The notes beneath the pieces were generated by a model. It had not been told where the DNA came from and searched no databases. It saw only the letters and a program-made list of their open reading frames with translations. DNA of 64,000 nt from Prunella strophiata. Its lineage: Eukaryota; Chordata; Aves; Passeriformes; Prunellidae. Made by a program: the position numbers and the translations under genes. Positions 33,457 to 43,300 of the stretch are shown here, piece by piece (within the stretch, counting starts at the first letter, position 1; each line of letters begins with the position of its first letter). The stretch is taken from NCBI GenBank assembly GCA_036583965.1, contig JAZBQD010000034.1:9571040-9635039 (forward strand), given 5' to 3'.

Positions 33457-34672
33457 GTATGTATGTACACACACACACACATATTTGTACACATAAAATC
33501 CCTGGGGGAGGGTTGGGCAGACCCCTGGGCAAGCAGCAGCTCACTCACTGCCTCCAGCTCCATGTTGTTGAGATCACAGCAGGGTTGGGTTCAGGTGCAG
33601 GAAGCTTTGACTTACCTGGGGCCAGGGCACTGGGGTTCAGGACTTTGCTCATGTGCAAGACCTTCTCTGACTTCTTGGGAACTTCTGGGGGGCCACCTTG
33701 GGGTGATGCTGCTACAGTGGAGCTCGGAGTGATAATTCTCCTGGCCCCCAGCATTCTCCCCTGCCTGTGGAGGGGAGAGTTATCAGGCACAGGGGGAGTT
33801 CCCCTGCCCCATTTGGGACTCAGGGTGTTTGAAAGCACCTCAGAGCTTCCTCTATCTACTCACCATCTGTTCATTCACTGTTCCTTCTGGATTACCTTTC
33901 CCAGTGTGGTGTGAGCCACCTGCCCCTTGCCCTGGGAGCTGCAGGAGACAGTGAGTGTGTGCAGAGGGGGATCAGCACCATCCCCCTCCTCTTTGGTGGA
34001 TATTGAACCCCACGTTTGCCCATCTCCATACCCAGCCCACCAGGACATCTCTCCTCTCCCTTCATCTCTGCATAGCAGTCAGCCAACCATGGCTGCCCTG
34101 CAGAGAGATTCCCTGCCAGGAATTCCTTGCCTGGAAAGGCTGCAAGAGCCAGGGAAGGGCTCAGACCCACCTGCCTGGAGCCTGCTGGGGTGCTCCAGGA
34201 CAAAGCGCTGCACCCGCTTCTGGCGCTGCTGGAAGAGCCGGGAGCCGCGGTTGTTGGGCAGGGAGAGCTCCTCGATCATCAGGTCGTGTGTTGTGCTCAT
34301 CTTCTTCCCCAGGTCCAGCTGGGGCTCTGGGGAGGCCTGGCAGAGCACAGCTACAGCTGAGGATGCTGCAGTGCTGGGGACCCCCGAGGCAGCACAGACC
34401 ATGCATCCCCTCGTTGGGGTCTCTGTTTTGTGGCTGGGCCATTTGCCCACGCCAGGGACTGGCATTTCCTCGGTGTGAGGAATTGTCAGGGAGCTCCAGA
34501 GCTTCAAGCAGCCTCTCCCACCCTGTGCATGGACTGCTCCAGCAAAAACAGGGCAAGTGGCCTCAACCAGGGCTGAGTCTGGCCCCTAGGCAGGGAAGGC
34601 AGCACTGTCCTGGGGTTGGTGACACACCTGCACCCCCTTACCATCTTCAGGGCCGGGTCTCATGATGGTCAT
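30464..34672 (-). CDS. MYOZ3: Myozenin-3 (calsarcin-3), 5 coding exons found, frame break in one
   Basis: Myozenin-3 is a sarcomeric Z-disc protein of fast-twitch muscle that binds alpha-actinin, filamin C, telethonin and calcineurin. Exons on the minus strand are 34672-34642 (or starting further upstream), 34326-34171, 33760-33616, 33301-33130 and 30626-30464. Family signatures are LDLGKK, MIEELSLPNNRGSRLFQQRQ, ALAPGYSSPLKEIPHEKFN, AIPKGYRSPWQE, FRSFNRTPAPFD and the C-terminal PDZ-ligand tail NRVAQGWVRILPESEEL. Splice phases fit throughout except inside exon 33760-33616. Its first half is conserved in one frame (NYHSELH, versus NYRSELH recalled for human) and its end (PSALAPG) in the next frame, implying one extra base, most simply in the six-G run at 33687-33692. 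Discounting that base gives 221 aa, against 251 in human. The start is uncertain: MTIM aligns with the human VMAAM region, and residues upstream of it (ARQQV) also resemble human, so an upstream coding exon may be missing. Confidence 0.85.
33421..33497. repeat. (ACAT)n/(ATGT)n/(AC)n palindromic microsatellite
   Basis: About seven ACAT units are followed by ATATAT, then TGTATGTATGTA and an (AC)n run. The ACAT and ATGT arms are complementary and flank a TATATA centre, so the block can form a cruciform or hairpin. It lies in the MYOZ3 intron between exons 33616 and 33301. Confidence 0.85.
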
Positions 34673-35860
34673 CACCTGCTGCCGTGCTCCTGGGGCAGCT
34701 CTGTGGGAGGGGGATGGATCCTGCCTCTCTGGAAGAGAAAGGCACTCCAGGAGTGACACCAAACATGGGAACATGTCAGCCCCAGGCATGCCCCAGAGAG
34801 ATGCTAGGATTCAGCTGAGCATCTCTCCTGGTCAGCATCATCCCCAAACCTCTCCTTGCACCTCTCTGTCCCCTTCAACAGACATAGGGAATGTTCAAAT
34901 CACACTGCCCCTCAGCCCCTGCCTGTCCTTCTTCCTCTCTGCCTTTCTTTAGGGCAGAAACTGTCCTTGCCCCTGTCTTTGCCCACAGGGAGCTGTTGTC
35001 CTTGTGCCCTAAGCCCTCTTGGAGCAGCAGGTGCTGGCCGAGTGGGGGCCATGGCTACTGCCCCCCCAGCACCTGTGCCTTAGCACAGCTATTTTCAGCT
35101 GCTGGCTCCCAGGGTGCAGGAGCTGCAGCCCTGAACCTGCAGGGAGCTGGTGAGCCCAGCCAGCAGCAAGAAGGGTCATGGCACCACTCAGCTAGGTTCC
35201 TCCATTGTGGAACCCAGAGGTGGCTGGAAACCAACTCCAGTCTGAGCCCTCTGAGCTGCCCACCTGCAGCAGAGCCCTCCTGTGCTGCCAGGACGCTGTG
35301 CTCCTGTGCTCCCCAGGTGCTGCTCCACCCTGTTTGGTGCATCTGGCATCCCTCAGCTCGGGCTGATGCAGGGCAGCTTCCCCTGAAGGCCCTGCAGTGC
35401 CGGGGCTCCCGTGGGGCTGGGGTGCCTGGCACGCAGATCCCTGCCAGCTCTGAGTTCAGCACTGACCATCCACACAACGAGCCAGGGACCTGCACCCCAT
35501 CCTTCCCTCTGCCCCACTCCAGGGAGACTGTACCCTGACCCCCACACTGGTGCTGTCCCCTTTTCCAAGGACATCCCCAAGCCCCGTGCACCCACCCACC
35601 TGCTGACCCCCACGTGGGACCTCACCTTCCCTACCTGGCCAAGGGATACCCCAGATGCTTCTGGGGAACTGAAGGTGCTTCTCCTGCTGTGCTGGGGATG
35701 AGGCTGAAGCCAAGCTGCAGCCACCAGCACTCGGTGGCCCCTGCTGGCCCTTCCCGGCACCCTCGGGCTCCTGCTGCTCGCCCCGAGCCGTGCTGGGCTC
35801 CAGCCCAGATGCCAAGGTCCAGCCACGGGACAGAAGTTATTTCTGGCTGAGAAAGGGGGC

Positions 35861-36030
35861 GGAGCAGGGCTGTGACCCTTGGGGACTGGGATGCCATCAC
35901 CCCAGCGTGGAGCAGGTCTGACTCACAGGGATGGGGATGCCGTAATCCTGGCGTGGAGCAGGGCTCTGACCCTTGGGGACCAGGACGCCACCACCCCAGC
36001 ATGGAGCAGGGCTGACCCCTGGGGACAGGC
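35861..36030. repeat. Degenerate tandem repeat, unit about 47 bp, 3.5 copies
   Basis: GGAGCAGGGCT/TCTGAC recurs at about 35861, 35908, 35954 and 36003, each time followed by a GGGGA(C/T)..GG(A/G)TGCC block. It lies between the MYOZ3 5' side and the end of SYNPO. Confidence 0.7.
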
Positions 36031-36113
36031 AGCAGCAGGAGGTGGTCGTGTGCCACGTGTGCCCAGGCCACCCCGGGGACAGATCAGAGCCAGCCTGGGT
36101 GGAATAACCGTGG

Positions 36114-36119
36114 TTTATT
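36114..36119 (-). terminator. SYNPO: Probable poly(A) signal of SYNPO (long 3' end)
   Basis: TTTATT on the plus strand gives AATAAA on the minus strand, about 1.2 kb downstream of the SYNPO stop at 37334. The 3' UTR between them contains a long A tract in transcript sense (plus-strand T tract at 36721-36764). The assignment is inferred. Confidence 0.5.
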
Positions 36120-36720
36120 TTGGAGCTGGGTATACAGCGGTGTGGTGAAGGCAGGCTGTGGTGGCTGCTGGAGCAAGGGTGGGAGAATGTGTCCTGGGAA
36201 TGGGAGCTGTGCTGCAGGAGGAGCAGCTGCAGTGGAGGTGCTCCAGGGATCAGGGATGGGCTGGCTTCAGCAGGGAAGGGGTGAGGGGCTCTGTAATGGG
36301 AATATGCTGGAGCCCTGGCAGCCCAAACACAACCTCTTGTCCAGTGCTGGCCCCAAGGTGTGGGGACACCAACATTCTCAGAGTCACCTTCTGTGCCAAC
36401 ACCTCCTTCAAACCCTCTGCAACTTCTACCATTTCCTTCAGCCCCTCCAGTTCCCCACCTGCCCTGGCTGTCACAGCACTCCTTGGTTCCTGTGTGTGCC
36501 TCCATCCCACTGGAGTGGGGATGGGGATGTGGTGAACTTGGGTTTGGGGACAGTGACAGGTACAAGGTGGGGCCGTCCCTCTTGGTCTGGGCAGGGTGGG
36601 AGGGCACCTGTAAACAGTCCCCTTAACATGGCAATAAATAACTTTGGCTCTTTTTGGTCTCCAGGGACAGAAGGATTTGGGAGAATTTCTTTGAGAAGGA
36701 GTAAAAAGTTGGGTTGGGTT

Positions 36721-36764
36721 TTTTTTGTTGTTTGTTTGTTTTTTTTTTTTTTTTTTTTTTTTTA
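36721..36764. repeat. Poly(T) tract (poly(A) on the minus strand)
   Basis: A T-run is broken only by GTTG and GTTTG near its start. In the SYNPO transcript direction it reads as a roughly 30-40-base A tract within the 3' UTR. No flanking retroelement body or target-site duplication was recognised. Confidence 0.8.
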
Positions 36765-37333
36765 AAGGAAGTGAAGAACTGGGGGGCTGGAACTAAAAAT
36801 TAAATTTTCCTCTCCAAAATCTGGTTTTAATTGACACCAGCTAAATCTAGAGCCTGGGAGACACTGGGAGAGCCTGGTCATGGCATCCAATGGATGCAGC
36901 CCACCCACAGCAGATGTGCCCCCCCAGGGAAGCAGAGCTGCAGTGACACCCTGGGATAACACCTGGGAGCTGGGGACAAGGGCTCACGGGGAGCCACCAA
37001 GCCCATCCCATGCTGGCTGTCGGGATGGGGCTGGCAGGCAGGCAGGGACTGGCTCCCCCGGCTCCCCCACTCTGGCTGCTCCTGCCTGCTGACCACGCAG
37101 TCCTGCCCCGAAAGGTTAGCGCGGTAAAAATAGAGCGGGGCCACGGGAGTGGCGGGCGGGCGGGAGGCACCTGACCCTTCTGGCACACAGAGGGGTCGTG
37201 GCAGCTCCCAAGGGACGCTGTTTTTTGGGGACCTCAGCCCCGGGGGTCGGTGTGTTCCCGGTGGGGGTGAGCGGGTGGCATCACCCGGGCTGACGGGTCG
37301 AGGGAGAGGGTTTTTTGGCGGGGGCTGGCTTGT

Positions 37334-40300
37334 CTAGGAGGTGCAGGGAGCCCCTGAGGGCAGACCCCCCGTCTTCAGCCGCAGGCTGCTGCTCCAGCCC
37401 CGCGGACAGAGGTTGAAGCTGTGGATCCCCGGGCTCTTGGTCCCCGAGTCTTCGGAGTCGAGGGAGACGTCCGAGTCCGTCGGGGACCGGGAGGTGCAGC
37501 GCTTGGCTGGGGAGCGCCCACCCACCACGGGGGATGGCAGGGGGCTCTTGGGGATGGGGGACAGCCTGGCCACGGGGCAGGACGAGGCGCTGGACGGCAG
37601 CACGAGCCGGCGCCCCTCCTGCCCAGGCGGCTCGGGGCATGCCGGGGGAGGCACAGAACTGGGGGCTGCCTGCCCGGGGCGATCGCAGGGGGCTTTTGTG
37701 GGTGGGCGAGGGGCTGCCCAGGCTCCCCAGCGCGCTGCTGGCAGCCTGCAGTGCCGGCTGGGGCAGGCTGGGGGGGCCGGCAGGGATGGGGGTGAAGGGC
37801 CGGGAGCTCTCCAGCCCCACGGCTTTGGGAGAGGAGCTCTTCCTGCGGGCAGCGTTGATGATGTTCCTGGCGAGCCGCGCTTGCATCTGCCGGCTGGCCC
37901 GGGGGTCCGCGTCCTGCCGCAGCGGGGACAGGGACCTCTCGCTCCACGGAGGGGACGTGGGGGGCCCCTCATCCAGCTCGGGCACCGAGGCCGGGCTGGC
38001 CCAGCCGTCCAGGCTGCCCGGGCGCCGCGCCAGCCGGGGCGTCCAGGTGGGCGATGCAGGGAGGGACGATCGCCTGTCCTGGGGAGGGACAGAGAGCCCG
38101 TTAGTGACCCCCGCTCGGGGGGACCAAGGGACAGAGCAGGGGTACAGCGGCAGGAGGGTGCCAAGGTAAGATTCATGCTGGCACAGCCCCACGGGAGCTG
38201 GGGATGTCTCCTCGTGCATTGCACCCCTGCAAGGGGTTCCCAAAACGCATTTGATCCTGCACCCCCCACCCACCAAGGAGACAGGGGCGGGCTGAGCCTG
38301 CCGTTAATCATCCTTGCCCAGAATGTGTCCCAGGACCTGTCATTACCTGCAGCTTCCTAAGGTCTCCCTCTGGGGGTTGCTGGGAGCCCCCTTGCAGTGC
38401 CCCAGGATCCATCACCCAGCACTGCTCCCCAGACAGGAAAGAGAAGAGCCAGGTGTGACAGCGCAGAGAGTGTATTCAGAAAGAGGGGGGAAAAGAAAAA
38501 TGCAGGAGAAATAAAGCACAGTCAAAAGGCAACTTGGCACCATGGGGAAAGTGGCGAGAGGGCATGGGCAGAGGCACAGCTGGATGACAAGCCTTGGGCT
38601 GAGCATCACCCAGCAGCCCTGCCCTCAGCACCCTCCTTGTCCCAGCACATCCCTGGCTTCCAGCTGTGCCACACAGCACTGCCCACCCCAGCTCCAGCAC
38701 CGAGCCCAGGCAGGGACAGGGACCCCACAGTGTCCCTGGGCCCAGCACTGGACTCTGCCATTGCCCGAGGGATGCAGTTCTTCCTCCACAGTGAGGAAAC
38801 AAACGAGGACAGATCCTGAAGGAGCAACAGAAGAAGAGCCAGGAGCAGGCACAGTGAAGCAGAAAGGCAGTGTGTCCCCTCCAGGTTTGCTTTGGTAGGA
38901 AGCTGAGAAGAGCCCGGGACAGAGGGGATGTGGAGGAGCAGGCAGAGCTCTGAGAGCTGGAAAAGCTGGAGGCGAGGAAAGGAGGGAGCCAGAAGTGCAA
39001 TGTTCCATACAGTGTCCAGGTGAGAGAAGAGCAAGAGCAGCCCTGTGGGACAGGCTGACCCTGGCGCTGCAGCCTCACAACCACTTCTTTTTTCTATTTT
39101 CTTTTCTTCCCCCTCCCTTTTTTTTTTTTTATTTTTTTTTTTTTTTTCTTTTTTTTTGTGGTTGGTTTGGCTTTTGGCACTCCCACGAGCAATTAGTTAG
39201 GGAGGACTCAGCCTAGCACCGCTGTGTTTTTCTCTCTGCCACCACTACTTGTAGTAAAAGGAAGGTTTCCACACCTGCGGCTCGATGCCGGCGTTCCTGG
39301 TGGAGTAGGAGGGCCGGGGTGCCTGGAAGCCCGCCCTCGCCCGGGGCGGCAGCAGGCGGCACGGCGAGGCCAGCAGCGCCTCGGCCGGGGCTCCAGGGCT
39401 GGCACGGCTGTCGTGAGCCAGGGGCAGAGCCCCGGCAGCACTGGGGAAGGGGCTGGCAGCGGTGTGGCCGGCGCTGGGCACCACGGGGGGATGCCAAACC
39501 GGGGAAGGAGGCAACGGAGAGGTCGGGCAGGAGGCTTGCTGGGGATAGGGGTAGGAGTCGGGAAGAGAGGGTCTGGGTGGAGGCACTTCCTCGGGCATGG
39601 ACCTCGCTGGCCCCTTGGATGGGGAGAGGATGAAGAGAGAAGACTGCAGCTGGTAAGGCTGGTGCCTGGAGATCTCCAGCTCCTTCTGGGACACCTCGTT
39701 CTCCGTGAGGTTGCTGCCATACAGAGATGCAGGAGGGGTTTTGGAGGGCCTGCAAGGACTCTTGGAGGGGCGTCTGGAGACCATGGGTGACAGGTAAGCA
39801 TTGTTGTCATACTTCCAGGAGGGAGGCAGGGACATGGTGGGCGATGGGGACCGCAGCAGCTCAGGCTGGGAGGGGGCCTCAATGATGAACTTCTCCATCC
39901 TGGATTGCCGGCGGGCAAAGAGCTCAGCCCCTTTTCCTCTCGCTTCAGTGAGGATGTGGCTGGGCTGTGGCTTCTTCTTGGGCTGGATGGTGGGAGACTT
40001 GAGGCAGGAGGACCATGCTGGAGCATCCTCAGCTGGTGGGAGGTGCTGCACACCCCTGGCTGTGTTGTTGGGGACAAAGTTCGCAGCTTCAGCCCCGAGG
40101 GCAAAGGGCTCATCCTCGGCGCTGGGCTCCCCCTGCTCCTTCTGCTTCTTCCTGCTGTCTGCACTCTGAACCAGGTCCAGCAGGTCCGGGTTGGGGCTCA
40201 ACTTTGGCTTCTCCAAGAAGGTGAACATGGACTTTCTGCTGGCTCTCCGGGCAGCCGACTCCTCCAGGATCCCTGTTTTGGGCAGGGGGTTTGGTCCGCT

Positions 40301-43300
40301 CACCCCGCAGCCCAGGAGGGGATCTGGCAGCATCTTCTGCTCCTGGGGGGGGTACAGGGCCGAGTAGGCAGGGGGGGAGCGGACACGGGTGAGGGGTGGG
40401 GGGCTGCTGAGGGTCTCTGCATAGGTTGGTGGTGGGGGCAGCTCGGGGGCAGGGGGTTCCTGGGCTGGCTGGGCGCTGGCAGGGGATGCCTGGGTGCCGA
40501 AGGGTCTGGCTGTCCTGTTCTTCACGGGCTTGGGCTTGGCCAGGGTGAGATGGACCTCGTAGTACTGCCGGGCCTGAGTCCCGTTCTGCTGCTGCCCGCC
40601 TGGGGGTGCCATCCCTGTGGCTGTCCCTGCTGGTGCACTGGGCACCTCGCTGGGCACCTCACCGGGCACCTCACCAGGTACTTTGAGGTTCTTCTCCTCC
40701 TCGGGGCTCTGTGGGAGGACAAGAGCCGCCGTGTTCGGCCCCGCAGGGGCTCCTGCATTTCCGAGCCCCTCCACCCCTCTCTCCATCCCGCTGCCTGCCT
40801 GCTCCTGCACGCCGTTGGTGGCGGCCGATGCCATGTTCTCCTTCAGGTAAACGCTGAGTGGGACCTGCTGGGCTTCAGCAGGAAGCTCCTGGCACTGGGA
40901 GGCGTTTGCCAGCATCCCTTCTCCTGGATTGCCAGGCCGGCCGGGCTCCGGCTTCATGCCCTGCCCCTGGCTCTCCTCCATGGTCGCCTTGGCGAGGCTG
41001 GGGCTCGGCGGGGCTCAGCGGCCGCCCCCCGCCATGCCCGGCCCCCGTGAGCCCCTCAACGCGCTGCCTGCGCCGGTGGAACAGCAGGACGCCCTTGGAG
41101 CTGGGGCCGGGCGCCGTGGTGAGCTGAGCCGCGATCCTCTGGCTCCGCGCCTTCGCCTCCTTCAGCTCCTTCTCCGAGAGGCTGGCGCTGCGGGAGAGAC
41201 CTGGGCAGAGAGGAGAGGGGGATTAGCGCCTCAGAGGGGATGCGCGGTGTCAGTCCTGCCCGCCCAGGACTGGCAGCCCTTCCTCCAGGTATCCCCCGGC
41301 ATCCCAGCTCTTTCCCCAGCAGGTGGGAGAAGGCAGGAGAGATGCACCGGGGCTGGGGTGCGCGGTCCGGGGAAAACGGGCACCCAGCACAGCCATCACA
41401 AAGATGCTGGGACAGATGGGAAAGCCCAGGGGACACCTGGTGACACTCAGGACGTTTCCACCATCCCACCCCGTGTTTCGGCCGGGTTCTGAGCACCCAC
41501 CGCGCTGACCATATGGGAAAGGAATTTCTCCGAGCAGGTCTCCGGTTGCAGCTCACATGGCTTCGGCCCCGGCTCAGAGAGGCAGTGGCGGGGCAGAGGC
41601 CAGCGTGTGTCCCCAGCCCCGAACCCCAAACCCCGGCTCAGCCCCGAGGGGGCAGGACATAAACCCGGGGACAGCGGGGAGATGCCAACCCACCCCGACC
41701 TCACAGCAAGGCCGGTGGGCAGCCCTGGTGGGGGACTCGTGTGTGGAGCAACACGAGATGGCAGCAGCCGACAGAAGCTGTGCAGATCCTGCCCAGCTGG
41801 ACACACACACGGACACAGCGAGGAGCCACCCTCACGCCTCGGCACTCAACACAAGCGCTAAAAGCAACGTGCTAAAAGCCTGGCGCCGGCCCCGCGGCGA
41901 GCAGCCCGGTGCCGCTGGGCTTCTCCTGTGCCGGACAAAGGTCAGGGCACCAGCCCTTCCCTGAGGCCGAAAGGATGTGGAGCTGCCGGGAATGCATTTT
42001 CTCAGGGTGAGCAATTTCCTATGAGCTTGCCCCCCCCGAAAGCACCCGTGGGAAGGGCAGTGTCCCCCACCCTGCCGAGGCCACCGTTGGGCACAGACAG
42101 CAGCGCCGACCACCAGCACCCAGCAAGGGTGCAGCCCTCTCCAAAGGCACTGCCAGGATGGCTCTGATGGATGTCTCTGCTCTGTCTCTGGCCCCAGCAG
42201 GGAGGTGGGTGGCCAAGGCCGCCTGCTCCCAGCTCTGCTCTTCTTTCCTTCCCATCCCATCCCTTCCCGTCTTCCCTTCCTTCATGTGTTCCTCATTTTC
42301 TTGCCTTCTGTGCTGCTTGGGAGTCTTCCAGGATATTTTCAGCAGTGGCTCAGCCTACCAGCGAGGGAAAGGGATGGATGACTAAGCCAAATCCTTCCAG
42401 CAAGCCCACGGTAAGCAGGGGGGCTGCTGGAAGCTGGGCAACTCCTGTTCCTCACCCTCCATCCCTCCTGCCTCCCCCAGCACCCAGCACGTCCTCGCAC
42501 ACAGCTCAGGTGTGCAGGATGCCCTGGATGAAATCTTCGGGCTGCCCGACAGGAGGGTTTTATCTGGGCAGGGGGCAGAGGTGCCAGTGGAAACTCTCTG
42601 CCGTCGGCAGCGGCGACGCCGGCGGCCTGAGTCCCCCCGGTTGGCGGCCAGCATTGTCCAAGGGCCGGTTTGTGTTTGCTTTGGCGGCGGCTCAGAGCGG
42701 GGCCGCTGCTTCCTCCGGCCGGGCTGGCTGGAGGGCGGCCAGCACCGCGGCTCCCGCCCCGCGGGGTCACCCTCGCCGCCTTTATCTCCGAAACGGAGGA
42801 GAAACACGGCCAAGGAGCCGTTGAGAAACAAGCCACAGGCTCCAGATGTCTGCGGGTTTCGTGCTCCGAGCGGAGCATCGCCGCTTCCTCGGAGGCCGCG
42901 GGCTGCCGAAGAAGCCGAGCTCTCGGCGGAGCCATTTCGCAGCCTCTTGCTCTTGCTACTGCCTTTTAACAGCAAACGAGGGGCCCTGGGGGATCTCCTC
43001 CGTGCTGGAGGGATGACTCAGCTCTTGGCCAGCCCGTTCCTGCTTGAACTAGCCGCCAGATACGCTCCCACGTAGCCGGGACCAATGCCGGGGTTTGCCC
43101 ACCGGGATTTTGCCCCCGGGTGTCTCCATCCCTTGCTGCCGCCACAGCCATGGCATTGCTCCGGGCCAGGGTGGACTCTGCCACCTAAAATCCCCCACCT
43201 GCAATCCATTTCCACCCATCCCCATCCCCTCCAGGCTTCCAGCAGCTCCCCTGCCCACTCAGCACCTGCCATTCCTGGGCTGGTCCACCTGAGTCCCCTG

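Noticed and set aside
33764..34171. Alternative MYOZ3 splice using a GTCTGA donor and a CCACAG acceptor, to avoid the frame break
   Set aside because: It restores phase but needs a weak donor six bases past a strong CAG/GTGGGT, and it loses the NYHSELH match. It remains possible but is less likely than a one-base error.
37341..38360. 339-codon plus-strand frame
   Set aside because: Antisense shadow of the last SYNPO exon, which has clear family motifs on the minus strand.
39905..41050. 381-codon plus-strand frame
   Set aside because: Antisense of SYNPO exon 3; no protein family resemblance.
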